Source of the DNA: Siphonodentalium dalli
Taxonomy: Eukaryota > Mollusca > Scaphopoda > Gadilida > Siphonodentaliidae
NCBI GenBank assembly: GCA_032622095.1
Contig: CP136066.1
Span: 168,836,664 to 168,900,663, forward strand
Direction: 5' to 3'
DNA length: 64,000 nucleotides
Shown: positions 41,160 to 52,212 of the stretch, piece after piece
Position numbering within the stretch: the first letter of the stretch is position 1
Layout: every line of letters begins with the position of its first letter
Position numbers and translations under genes: made by a program
The notes under the pieces: model-generated
Told to the model about the DNA's origin: nothing
Databases searched by the model: none
The model's input: the letters and a program-made list of their open reading frames with translations, nothing else

Positions 41160-43495
41160 TTTGAACCCCCGTGTGGGCCCGGGGTAGAATAGGCTACCGC
41201 CCCTCTGCGAGGGTAAACAATCCCCTAACGTGGCACCCTGTCTGTCATGGGGTGCATCCCGTGAGATGTGGTGTAGGAGTCCTAGAGGTACTATGGCGGT
41301 CGTATCACGTGAGGCATCGACCTGCGGATACGACTTAGCTCATGGTCCTCATTGGTCCTACATCTCTTCAAGATCGGTTGTTGAGTTGACCCGGCTCAAT
41401 CTGTCGGGTATTTACGCCTCTCCACAATGTTACAGATTCAATTTGTTTTTTTTGTTGTATTGCTCGTCTGATGTTTGAAGTATTGTGTTATGTTTTTCCC
41501 GTATGATGTTTCTGTTCTCTCTTGTCTCTTTTGTGTTCGTCCTGATGATTGTTGAGTGTCGAATCCTGTTTTGTTCACGCCTGTCTCACTGTGGAGGTAC
41601 CGGGAAGCTGTTATATGCAGTGGCTAAAAAGGTCACCGCTTCAGCTATGTACCAGTCCTTGGTCCAGAATTCGAAGGGTATTCCACCGCGGCTGCTGGGC
41701 AAGTTGTGGATTGTTTGCTCTTTGTTTGGCAACTCAAATAAAACAACAGCGTATTGCTCGTAAGAATGATGACTCACCAAGTTCCAATGATGCTGTGGTA
41801 TCCCATCATTGCTTGGTTCTTGGCTTTGACCCAAATGTGAAAAGACCTATCTTTGTCATTGATAAAACGCTACAAAGCATTGCTGGACAATTGAAATATG
41901 TTAAATCAATCAGGACTGGACCAATAAGTGGCTCTCTCTTAATTGAGTGTTCAAAGACAGTGTAACCTGATGCTCTGCTGCAGTTAACAACTATTTCGCA
42001 GACACCAATGTTGGTTACTCCCCACAAGACATTGAACAGTAGCAGAGTTGAGTTGAGATCACGCGATATAGCTGATTCTTCTGAGTCAGAGATATTGGCT
42101 GAGTTAGCACCACAGGGGGTTACAGAAGTCCGTAGATTTACGAAGACAGTTGATGGTCAAAAAGTTCAGTTGAACAGTTATCTTCTGGCCTTCAATCGGT
42201 GCGAACATCCACCGACATTGAAGGTTGGGTATATGAAGATTGATTTAAGTACATTTGTTCCAAACCGATTGCGATGTTTTAAATGTCAGGGGTATGGCCA
42301 TGGTCAGGAACATTGTAAAAGTAAAGAAACCATATGTGCGCGATATTTTATTTCTGGTCATGATCACAAGGATTGTAAGAATCCTACGGACAGGGAGCAA
42401 ATTACTGATTAGCAAATAACCTCACATTGACATGACTAGACAGCAATATTCTAAAATCATATAAAATTCATAACAAATTGCATAGCTATTATCCAAATTT
42501 GGGTAGAAAATTGCGATGCGATACCAGTAAATTTGCTCCCTGCCTACGAAATGTTCAAACTGTGAAGGTTCACATGCTGCAATAGATCGTTCATGTCTAT
42601 TTGGGACTATGAATTCAAGACTCAACTATGTAAACTGAGAAGCATCTGTCATATATAGATGCTAAGAACATAGTTGGTCCTCGACCATCCATTCCACATG
42701 TCGCATACTCCGCAATCGTGTCTAAAAAAACGCGTGTTGATGCCAGCTCTAAGAAAAAGAGTAAAACCAAACTCGCCAGTATATGTAAATCACTTGCAAC
42801 AGAATTAATGCAACTGATATTTTCCTGTTTCAGAACCCGAAGCGCTGGTTATGGATACAGCTTCTGCCGTTGAGAAATTTCCTCCACAACAATATATGCA
42901 CGTTGATCATATTGCTAAAAAACAAATCGCATGTTGCTTCGAAACACAGATCGCCAAATTCACCCAAAGAGAGGTACATCTTTGAGCTTTCAAAATTTGA
43001 CTAAATGTTTGAGGAGAAACGGTTAACTCTCAAAGACAAGAAACAGTATTTGTGGATTGAGGCTGTCGGTTGGGTGAAGGATGACATTCTGTCTCACCCG
43101 CCAGACCATCAGCTTGACGCGTTGATAAAGGTTCATGTGCTATTAATCAAATATTATAAATATCTTATCACTGCAAAATCTGATTTTAAAAGCTAGTTTA
43201 CATATTTCGATGTGGATCGTTGGTAAATTTCGTGTTCTTTAGTTGCTATTTATTATCTATTCTTGTATACTTGTATACGTTTTATAGTATTATTGCACAT
43301 TATTCAGTTCTTGAATTTATAGTCCTGTCATCTTGTGTGCTTTTATTTGTACATAACTCATCATTGCATTGTTTTAATCTAATCCACTGTCTGATGTATC
43401 TACAGTTGCTTCGCTACGAACCCGTTTGATTCTTGTTGTTGGTCGTGATATGGCATTGTTGATAAAACGACGTTAAACCCTCAATCAATCAACCA
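41160..43495 (+). pseudogene. Decayed LINE-type element, ORF1/gag-like zinc-knuckle protein (copy B)
   Basis: Same family as 8371-10205, opposite orientation. The leader carries GGCCCGGGGTAGAATAGGCT (41177). Broken frames follow: 41230-41478 (leader-derived frame shared with copy A), 41549-41965 (FVIDKTLQSIAGQLKYVKSI, GPISGSLLIEC) and 42008-42412. The last holds an intact first knuckle (CFKCQGYGHGQEHC) and a damaged second one (CARYFISGHDHKDC, Tyr for Cys). The downstream words WVKD..HQLDALIKVH correspond to those of copy A. The 3' end is ATAAAACGACGTTAAACCCTCAATCAATCAACC-like, a tail typical of mollusc LINE/SINE ends (from memory). No endonuclease or reverse transcriptase lies between, so the element is internally deleted or this ORF1 family travels without ORF2. 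Confidence 0.75.
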
Positions 43496-43554
43496 TTGGT
43501 TTGAAACAATTTCATTTGTAAACGATTTTCTCCTCAGGAAAGCTCATTAGTAAA

Positions 43555-43944
43555 ATGTCTGCGGTCGGCTGGGAGTTCATGAATGGAGCGAAGACCACAC
43601 GAATCAGTCATTTAAACGGACATGGTTCATTCGAACCGCCAATTTGTTTTCTACGTAATTTGGAGCGACGATATGATAGGTGGATAAATAAACGAACTAT
43701 TGATATACCGGCTTCTTATGCTCTGAAAAACACTTGCCAAAGTCACAGCCATTTTTCAGCCGTTTTCAACTTTTCGCCAGAAGTCAGACAAACGCTCTTT
43801 ATTACTACCATATCAGGAATAGACTACCACAAACGCTCTTTTCTGTTCCATGTCGTGCAAATGGCTGTTTTGTGTTTGGGACCCAAACACCGTATTCATA
43901 GTTGTGTTTTGCATTACTCCAATGCGTCTTTTTGGGTTACATAA
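43555..43944 (+). CDS. 129-codon open frame, unknown
   Basis: The frame from GTCTGCGGTC..(43555) to a TAA at 43942-43944 is open with balanced composition (WEFMNGAKTTRISHLNGHGS.., ..RYDRWINKRTIDIPASYAL..). ATG at 43555 follows AGCTCATTAGTAAA. No domain recognised. The words AAACGCTCTTTA..ACCATATCAGGA within it recur at 50687-50715 in non-coding context, so part of it is a repeat. I rate this a doubtful gene. Confidence 0.25.
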   Translation: MSAVGWEFMNGAKTTRISHLNGHGSFEPPICFLRNLERRYDRWINKRTIDIPASYALKNTCQSHSHFSAVFNFSPEVRQTLFITTISGIDYHKRSFLFHVVQMAVLCLGPKHRIHSCVLHYSNASFWVT

Positions 43945-44164
43945 TGCTCGTAGAAAGGTAGTACAGATATTTATCGACCTATTTCGATACTGAGAAAAAT
44001 TTAAAAGCGAATAATATTATGTGTTAAAGAGTCATCACCCGTGATTCTGAACATTGATTTGTGAAGGTAATATAATATTTAGTGGTTTGTTTATAAACGT
44101 TATTTACGAAGTTAGTTAATTTGTCGTCGATATTCAACATCTTTGAATGATTTACCGCCATTTT

Positions 44165-44700
44165 TTTTTAATGTTATTTTTATACGCCCTTTTGAAAAAA
44201 GGTCGTAGTATGTAATCAGTCTGTCTGTCCGTCCGTCCGTCCGTTAACATATTTGGTTTCCGATCGATAACTTCAGTTTGGATTATTTGATCTGAACCAA
44301 AGTTGGTATGTGTGTTTCCCAGCTAAAGATACAGGCCAAGTTCGAATATGGGTTCCGTCCAATTATATTTACATGAGTTACTGCCCTTTTTCGACTTAGA
44401 ATTTGACCGTCTTAACATTTTTAGTTTCCGATCGATAACTCCAGTTTGGATTATTTGATCTGAACCAAAAAGTTGGTATGTGTATTTTGCAGCTAAAACT
44501 ACAGGCCAAGTTCGAATATAGGTTCTGTCTAATTATTTTCACATGCGTTATGGCCATTTTTTACTTAGAATTTGTTGCGTTTTTGCATTGAAATTAGGGG
44601 TATATCAGATATTCTTCAAATGTAAGCTCAAAGTGTTATTTTATTTTGCGGTAGTACAATTCGAAATGGCTAAAGGGTGTATTTTGCCACGCCCTAGCGA
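44165..44700 (+). mobile_element. Tandem-core repeat, family 2 (167-bp units)
   Basis: The head ATACGCCCTTTTGAAAAAAG..GTCGTAGTATGTAATCAGTC, (GTCC)n is followed by two units. TTTCCGATCGATAACT..CAGTTTGGATTATTTGATCT starts at about 44257 and again at 44424, giving a 167-bp period. Other landmarks are CAGGCCAAGTTCGAATAT and CATTTTT..CTTAGAATTTG. There is no coding capacity. Same architecture as families 1 and 3 but different sequence. Confidence 0.7.
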
Positions 44701-46020
44701 TGCTCTTGTTGATGTTTGTCAGCATAACATGAATACGAGCACATCACTCATATACACGAGTTGTATATACATATGATCCTAGTTCCACGTTTCGACCGCT
44801 CGTCGTCCGAGTTGGCTTTGAACAGAATCCAGGTTGACGGATTATAATATACATCAGTGGATAGGATAGGTTTGAGAAATATACATCGATTCAAGTATTT
44901 GAGGCATTGAGTAGTTGTCTCTCTATAAGACGAACAAACATCCGCATGTTTTAAGGATAGTGGCTTGTATAATTCGGTTGTCTATAGTGGATATTTGATA
45001 GATCGAGTACAATTTGTGCACTACATTGCTAAAGAATTGTCACAATCCGCAGCCTGTACTGTACTTTGATAACTAACTACTATTGATGAATTGCCCTTAC
45101 TGAAAACAATGTATAAAAATAAAGAAATATGCGCAGAATCGTCAGTTCTTAGGACAACCCCAAATCTGAACTGACAGTGACCTCATGTTTGTGACGTCAT
45201 TATTCCCTCCAGCCGCGGACCCATGAAGTCTAACAAACTTTTTTCCGACAAAGTAAGTGATACCCTATCATAATATCATAGCCTCTACATTTGTTCAAAG
45301 AATTCCCACATAAGCGGCTCTACTAATTCCTATATTCGCCACAATGGATCAATTGTCTTGCCACAAATTTCTAATATATGTATTCGGATGCCAGTCGTTG
45401 GGCAGACTTGATCCCTCTAACATTCCAAACGAAACTAATTTATTCAGAGACTGCTTTTCGTTCATAAGTATATTGTTATACTATTTTTGTGTTGTTTGGA
45501 TTGAAACTGGAGTAATGCTCAACAAACTTATATGTTATATATGATTATTTGCGAGTGACTACTCGTATATAAATGCATATATATATATGTATAATGGTGA
45601 TCTTTAATGTAGCCGCATAGGTCTATGTTGGTAGGGAGACACTAGATTAAACGTAACACTATATAGTAGTACTGTATATTATAGTATATCAATATTACAA
45701 TGAAATGAAAACATCATATCTCTGTATAACATATGTAATGCCAACATACTGCGAAGTCTTATTATATGCTCTCAGAGACATTGAAATTGATGAACATGCC
45801 ACAAATTATAGTGTGAAAACATATTTATTGTGAAATACATATTACAGTAATGTTGGTATACATATAGTAGAGTAATAGCTTCTTTCTCCGAAAGCATGAT
45901 GAAACGATAATATCATATATGTTTGTAGACTGTTGCCCATTCATATGAACTTAGGCAACGTTGAACCATCGTGCATGTGCATAAAACAACGATAAACTGA
46001 AGTATTGTCTGTTCTGGGGA
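44701..46020. other. No gene; CRE-like palindrome and possible first exon
   Basis: TGACGTCA at 45192-45199 lies 30 bp upstream of ATGAAGTCTAACAAACTT..GACAAA|GTAAGTGA (45225-45262), which would make a 12-residue first coding exon with a good donor. Nothing downstream can be joined to it, so this is only suggestive. Confidence 0.2.
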
Positions 46021-46027
46021 TTCGCTT

Positions 46028-46252
46028 TTGTTTCAAAACGAACCAGTGACAAATGAATTCAACAACTTATTTTGTAACATAGCTGCAGAGTTAACGGAGA
46101 TGCTACCATCTCCATCAGACAATAGTGGTGCAACCTTTGTTGAATCTTATTATTCCGCTAAGGGCATCAAAGTACGTGATACTCGACGAACGAAAAATGT
46201 TATTTTTACAACAGACCGATTTGAGGTTATTCTTTTTAAGATGTTAAATTAA
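46028..46252 (+). pseudogene. Possible LINE ORF2 linker fragment
   Basis: The frame reads ..EPVTNEFNNLFCNIAAELTE.. and continues to a stop at 46250-46252. The 'NEFNxxFxxIAAxL' pattern is what usually sits between endonuclease and reverse transcriptase of CR1/Jockey-group LINEs. No flanking endonuclease or RT is visible, so this is a weak, short remnant. Confidence 0.3.
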
Positions 46253-46467
46253 TGTGCCGGGGCGTAATTATAAGCAATCAACGCATTTTGTGATGCGCTT
46301 ACTAGCTTACAAAATTGTAAGTGGCCAAACAACATACTTGGTATAATTGTATATAGTACATAATTTATTCATTATGTTGTTCGGCTACTTAAGATTTTAT
46401 AAATCCATAAATGCAAGAACAAAATACGTTGATAGCTTATAAATATAGCACATATATGTACGGTTTA

Positions 46468-46825
46468 GACATCGGCCTTTGATAATAAAGGCATATACAT
46501 GTAATATACTAATGTGTACAGTGAATGGTGTACAATGTATGTCGCTGCCATTAAGCCGCTATTTGAGGATGCCACCTAAGGTCCTCCCGATACAGGCACA
46601 GACATATATGAGGATGAACATGACTAGAAACGAGGGTTCATACGTGTCCGATAGACCGTATATGAATATCCCATGTTATAGTAATTGAAGGGTGTCTGCG
46701 TTTATAGGACTAACCCAGTGAAGCGAAATCGGTTGTCTTGTCTGCAGTCTTGTCTGGATTCTGGCCCGCAAAGACAACTAACGTTTTGACATCATGACGT
46801 CGTAATTGGTTTTCATTAAGCCGAC
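46468..46825 (+). repeat. Divergent inverted-repeat pair, left copy
   Basis: ATCGGCCTTTGATAATAAA at its left and GACATCATGACGTCGTAATT at its right both reappear reversed at 53378-53545 (TTATCAAAGGCCGATAT; GCGTCATGACGTCGAAACGT). Similarity between these landmarks is patchy but in the same order. Confidence 0.5.
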
Positions 46826-47439
46826 AAACGAAATTAATTGATATAATATTATCAAAACCTATTTATTTATAACTGTTTATAAATGAATTATTCATGATCA
46901 CATATTGGTAGTTATGAAACAACGACAAGAACAGTGATGTGTGCAGCAGGATGGACATATCGGATGACAACCTGGACATATAAATACATTTATTCTGGAA
47001 ACAAAACGAAAGGGCTGATACGTTTTTGTTGAAAAGTGTGCATACAAGAATTGAAGCAAAATTTAAAACATTTGAACTCAAACAACCCCGTTGAAACGTA
47101 CATATAAGGAAGCATGCAATCAATCTGATATGCGAGGATTAAACGCTGAAGGCAAATGTTTTATTGGAAATCTCGTTAAATAAATGACAAGATGTGACTC
47201 GCAGGACATTAAAACATTGTTCAAAACTCATGCTTGCGATCTGAAAATGTGCGAGATGAAATCTTTAAGCAAGCAATGAACTACAAAAAAAACGATAAAA
47301 AGACGCCAATTAAGAACACAATATATTTTAGTTATATTTTAATAAAAGAATTGTTGTATTGATCTAAAGAAATTGTGCGAAATATTCCCAAATGACAAAA
47401 TAATTATGAAAGTGTCAATGATTGTAACTCAGCTTGGGG
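46826..47439. other. No gene seen
   Basis: AT-rich spacer. Confidence 0.35.
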
Positions 47440-48240
47440 GGGTGTAATTATTTGCTGAGCAGTGAAAAGAATGATAAAGAAGTCACGCTGAAGATCCATA
47501 TTAAGTTTGATCATGATCGGGTGAGGGATATGGTTTGCAGGGTGCGCCAAAGGATTTAGTCATACAAAAAGTTAATTCCAAGATGGCCGCTGGCGGCCAT
47601 GTTTTTCAACAAATTTCGGTCAAAACAAGAGGCTCCCATCTAGAGATCACTCCGAAGATCCATGTGAAGATTAGTGATGATCGGATGAGGAATGTGGTCT
47701 GTGGGGTGCGCCAAAGGATTTAGTCAAACAAAGAGTAAATTGCAAAATATGAGGCTCCCATCTAGAGGTCACGCGGAAGATCAGTATGAAGTTTGGTGAT
47801 CATCGGATGAGGGACGTGGTATGTATGGTGTGCAAAGGATTTAGTCATGCAAAGAGTAAAATACAAAATAGCTGCCAGCGGCCATGTTTTTCATCGAATT
47901 TTCATTCAAATTCGATAGCTCCCGTCTGCATGTGATCAAAATCGTGCGTGCAAAATTAAAAAATTATCCAGCTATAAATACGGGCTGTATCGTGTGCCGA
48001 TGGATTCAAATTTCAAATCATGATGGCTGCTGGCAGCCATGTTTTTCAACGGACATATTCGATAGCTCCCATCTATAGGTCACCCTGTAGCTACGTTTGC
48101 AGTTTGGTAAAGATCGGATGAGTGATGCAACACGTAGGGCGTGCCGAAGGAAATTGTTGACCTACGGACGAAGGACGCCAACCCATGGCAATAGCTCAAA
48201 CATTACGTCGTAAAGTTGAGCTAATAAGAAGCAATAAAAT
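47440..48240 (-). mobile_element. Tandem-core repeat family 1, inverted copy
   Basis: Reverse-orientation relative of 33200-33775. Its right end, AAGGAAATTGTTGACCTACG..CGCCAACCCATGGCAATAGC..AAAGTTGAGCTAATAAG, is the complement of the 33.2-kb head. The interior has about four degenerate units marked by GCCATGTTTTTC, AGGCTCCCATCTAGAG, GATCGGATGAG and GCAAAGGATTTAGTCA. One unit near 47710-47830 lost its GATGGCCGCTGG segment. Confidence 0.75.
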
Positions 48241-48749
48241 GATTAGTATCAACGGAAGATCAGAGAAGCAGAAAGAATGACGGCACAGTTCCGCCAGAAA
48301 AAAAAACTCACAACAAACGTTAATGCTGTAATCTGTATATCTATGGAAGCACAATCTAACCGGCTTCAATAATGTTACAGTTTATGAAAGTAGCGATACT
48401 AAATCATTTAGATGATACTACACGAAATTGTAACGTCAAACGACTGTAAAAATGTGTACATGCGTATTATTACTACAGGTTTCAGTAGTATACCCGGACT
48501 AAAAATCTAGATATTTGTTTCGATAAATTGATGAATATGATGACAATGAATTAGTAAAAAAAAAATTCATCGCGTTGGTACATTGCTGATTCCGCACTTT
48601 TATGCAACCATGTCGGAAGTCACGTAATTTTTCGCAAAAGTGTTGACAAGACACCGGACTTCTCTACGCTAATGCGTAACGCTCTGACGGCGAAACCGTT
48701 ACGTCGTCGAGTTGCAATGAGACCGTTGCAACGTAACGCCCCCACACAC

Positions 48750-48945
48750 CCTTGTGCCGATAACGGTATGCTTTGGTGTATTGGAGGCATAGTTGACTCT
48801 CCTAACATATTGGGGGGGGGGGTAATGCAGGCCCTCAATCTGTATAGATGGATCGCTGAATGCTGGCGAGCTATTCGATCCCTTATGACTAGTGCATAGT
48901 GCCGAGAACGGTATGATTTGATGTAGTGAAGGCATAGTTGCACAC
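48750..48945. repeat. Degenerate copy of the zinc-finger-associated block, plus short duplication
   Basis: AATGCAGGCCCTCA..GATGGATCGCTGAATG..CTGGCGAG..TTCGATCCCTTATGACTA (48824-48894) matches 24795-24890 and 26143-26235. It sits between two related ~40-bp pieces (GTGCCGATAACGGTATG.. at 48756; GTGCCGAGAACGGTATG.. at 48899), next to a run of 11 G (48812-48822). Confidence 0.6.
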
Positions 48946-49165
48946 GTATTTTTTTCTTGAAATAAATCTGAATTTCCACAACTACTCCCTTTTTGCAAAC
49001 ATAAATCAGTATAGAAACGCACACAAATGGTTGAGGAATTAACATTGCCTATGAATTTATTTTTCGTTTATTTTAAGATCAGTTTATATAAAGATATACA
49101 CCATAATTTTTGTAAGCTGACACTCATTTCCCTACACAAATGTCAAGGTGCATAATTTCAATGAC

Positions 49166-49728
49166 TTAGTTGCTTGCGACCGCTTCTCTGATGTTGTAAA
49201 GTAATTGGTCAACGTCCTCAACGTGAGACCGGAAGGATGAGATGCACACACGAAGATAGTGGACGCCTCCAATCACTGTTCCGTGGAAGCATGCGATATA
49301 ATTATGGGAGAATTGTTTAGCTATGCGAATGTTAATCTCGTCGATATCACAACCAGGAGGTTCGTATCGGAATAGAACAATACAAAGTTTAGGCCGACAA
49401 ACAATCCGCATGTTGGGAATTTTACCAATCTGCTCCGCTAGATACTGTGTAAGCTGGAGTTTCTCTTCGATCACTTTTTTGAAGAAATCTTCTCCCAAAA
49501 CTTTAAGTGATATCCACAAAGGAAGACCGGTTATTGGTCTGGTTAGTTCGAATGTATAATCCATTGGATTGTATTTTGTCGTATCTGTAACCAGGTAGTC
49601 ATGACCATCCGCGAAGTACATAGTTTCAAACAATTTTGAGCCATTTCTTACAATCAAAGCCCCGAATCCACGCGGCTGAGCCAATAGCTTATGGCAGTCT
49701 ATACTGATTGAGTCTCCTCGCTCTATGC
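49166..49728 (-). CDS. Group II PLP-dependent decarboxylase, last exon
   Basis: These enzymes decarboxylate amino acids using pyridoxal 5'-phosphate. The exon begins after acceptor TTATCTTTGCAG| and supplies GC to complete the Gly codon split from 55250-55424. It reads IERGDSISIDCHKLLAQPRG, in which the Lys of D-x-H-K-like 'DCHK' is the PLP Schiff-base lysine. Next come GALIVRNGSKLFET, ..TFELTRPITGLPLWISLKV.., CIVLFRYEPPG and the C-terminal GVHYLRVCISSFRSHVEDVD, then a stop at 49166. About 186 residues are encoded here, with no frameshift. A polyadenylation-type AATAAA on the minus strand lies about 105 nt past the stop (49056-49062). The lysine context resembles diaminobutyrate/siderophore-type bacterial decarboxylases more than animal AADC (NPHKW) or GAD (NPHKM). 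The substrate is unknown. Confidence 0.85.
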
Positions 49729-49741
49729 CTGCAAAGATAAA

Positions 49742-52212
49742 TTGATGAGCGGACGGTACGTTACTAGCAAAAAATTCAAACCGGCTATAAATAAAGCACG
49801 CATCGCTACAGTCTACATTACAGTAAGAGTCGACTGCTGGGCTAGTTGGACATATTGTTTGTCATATGGAAAACCAATGCCAAGAAGTAAGAATTATACG
49901 ATTGGCAACGCTACCGAGGTTTATGCTCAGTGCGTGGTTCTTAGTTGCGATCATATTTTCAAGAGACCTGCAGTATTTGGTATCGATAAAAGGACACAAG
50001 TAACTGGTGAAAGCTCGGCTATGTTGATAGAGAGTTTGAGGAAAAGTTCAGACAGCCTGCTCTCGCAAAAATGAGCACAATACGGGCCTATTTTGAGTGT
50101 CGCATTTTCGGCCCATACAGCCTATTTGAGGAAAAATACGCTCGATTTGGGCGTAAAATATGTCGTAAACTAAGCTCATATTGTCACTATTTAATCTGCT
50201 TTTTTAATCGACACGACTTACCAGATGAACATTTTTTTTATAATGTGTGTTAAATGCGACCCGCGCCATTCAGCAGAATAACGGGTATTAGTTCTACATG
50301 AGCTTATTTCAGAATCAAATATGTCCAATATGAATCTATTTGCAGGGGGATATCTTGAGTTCAGACTGATCAGCTAAAATGTGCTACACTGGCCACAGAA
50401 TATTAATTATTAGCAGAGGATTCGCGATTCGTCCGCGATTTAAAGGCATGGGTGGCGCTCGTTATAGAAATATTAATATTTGTTCAAATTGCCATTAACG
50501 GAAGGAATATTAAAATATATATATATAGTTTTGTTCATATGCCAATCATAATCAGCGCGTAAATAGTATATTGTCGTCAATGCGAACGATGGTGTATGTA
50601 AACAAGAACCTTCTTGTGTTACAGAAGTTTTGCTTCTGTTTACATAACAGAACGCAATTATATTTAATCACACACAAACGCTCTTTATGATTTCGATATC
50701 AGGAAAACAGTAACAAATAACGCTCTTTATGTTTACCATATCCGGATCTAAACAAAAGCCAGGAAAAGTAACGTTTTTTTTGCTTTTGTTTACATAACAA
50801 AGGAAAACAGTATTCGACAATACCATACTGTTTATGCCATATTTCTTATTGGTATAAGTACAAACTCTGTCTATATTGTACTATTCTTTCTGATTATGGC
50901 GGCTTTTGACGGAGCTGAATATTTTAACAGCATTCCCACCGCCAACGCAGCCCATATCTTTAACCGATTCGTTTGTGTCGAAGATTTTAGCCGAGCTGGC
51001 TCCACATGGGGCGACAGTTGTGCATGGGTTTTCCAAAAAAACAATGGCGAAAAGGTGACACCGAAGCGCTCTGTTCTGATCAAAGCACTCACCAGCGTTG
51101 GAAGTGTGTGCATTGAGGTTTTACTGAGACATTTTGTCACCCGTGGGTGGTACTTTGGTTTAAACGTTGATATCCACCAGATATATAATTATATTAGATA
51201 GAAATATATTGAACATGGAAATACATAAAGAATTGTTATAATTGATATGGTAATTTGTTATGGATCTTGTAGATAAGGGATAACGACAGTAAGCAAGCAC
51301 AGTAAGTGTCATTCTCTCCGTGTATCATCAAGGGCCTGTGTAAAATGTATATATTATTCAACCTGGGATTTACGTTAATATCTGGGCCTGGCAGTAGATA
51401 GATAATCCTGATTTTACATGGGTTCTGTAATATTTTGGGAATTTAAAATAAGAGGAGAATTCAGGGGAAGAAGATGAGGATGGAAGGGGAGAAAATTAAA
51501 TGCAGGAATAAAGACGCCATATAACCAATGTCACCTGCTATAGGTCATGAAGACAAGATGTCCATGTTAGAGAGATTCCGCTTCCAGCGAGTGTTCTTGT
51601 AACTCTAACATCATAGGTCACGTGATTCTACACGCTTGTTGTCGATACGCGACTGATATGTGTGAGAACAACTGTCTCTGCTTGTAAACACGGGTTGTAA
51701 TTCTATTTTTGAAACATTTTGTTCTAACTATGATTCTGGATATATGGAACAAACCCTCATTTAATAGTTCGACATGACCATTGCATCAGACAACTGGTTG
51801 AGTATGTAGGTAAATAAATAGTTCACTCTTGGGGTCCACATAGTTTACGCCAAATTTTGATTACACAATTTAACTATCTGAATGACATGTAAGTCAGCCT
51901 CCGTTATAAACTGAAATTTCGAAATAATCTTGTTTCAGGCATGACATTGACCAAAAATGTGACTATTTTACTAGGACATGTGGTTGAGTGAGGTGATAGA
52001 CCCCAAAGCACCGCCCACCCGGTAACACGTCCGCTTTACTGATAAACCACATACATACACAACGCTTAATTGTTCGGCGGAATTTATGTTACATTAATTA
52101 TAACACATTATTAAAAAAGATTCGGACTCCGTATTCTGGATTGCAACAAGCCATATCTGGTGGATGGCAACAGTAGCTGTCGAGAAAACATGCTTCGTTG
52201 CCAAAAATCATT
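49742..52212. other. Intron of the decarboxylase gene; no secure gene
   Basis: Lies between the two decarboxylase exons. It contains AAACGCTCTTTATG repeats at 50687-50735. A plus-strand frame at 50896-51201 (MAAFDGAEYFNSIPTANAAH.., 101 codons) begins with ATG after ACTATTCTTTCTGATT. Its composition is coding-like but no family is recognised. The weak plus-strand frame 49742-50074 is similar in quality. Confidence 0.35.
50896..51201 (+). CDS. Hypothetical 101-codon frame, unknown
   Basis: ATG at 50896 opens MAAFDGAEYFNSIPTANAAH..FNRFVCVEDFSRAGSTWGDS..VFQKNNGEKVTPKRSVLIKA.. to a stop at 51199-51201. The first ~85 residues look like genuine protein; the last 15 (LNVDIHQIYNYIR) look like read-through of non-coding DNA, so a splice donor may lie before them. 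It could be a first exon of an unknown gene on the strand opposite the decarboxylase. Confidence 0.3.
   Translation: MAAFDGAEYFNSIPTANAAHIFNRFVCVEDFSRAGSTWGDSCAWVFQKNNGEKVTPKRSVLIKALTSVGSVCIEVLLRHFVTRGWYFGLNVDIHQIYNYIR

Noticed and set aside
45192-45262. Promoter with CRE site and first exon
   Set aside because: TGACGTCA plus a 12-codon start exon is suggestive, but no downstream exon can be joined; kept only as a note in the region entry.
48620-49045. Overlapping ORFs on both strands near the G run
   Set aside because: They are by-products of a repeat fragment (48824-48894), a short duplication and a poly-G tract.
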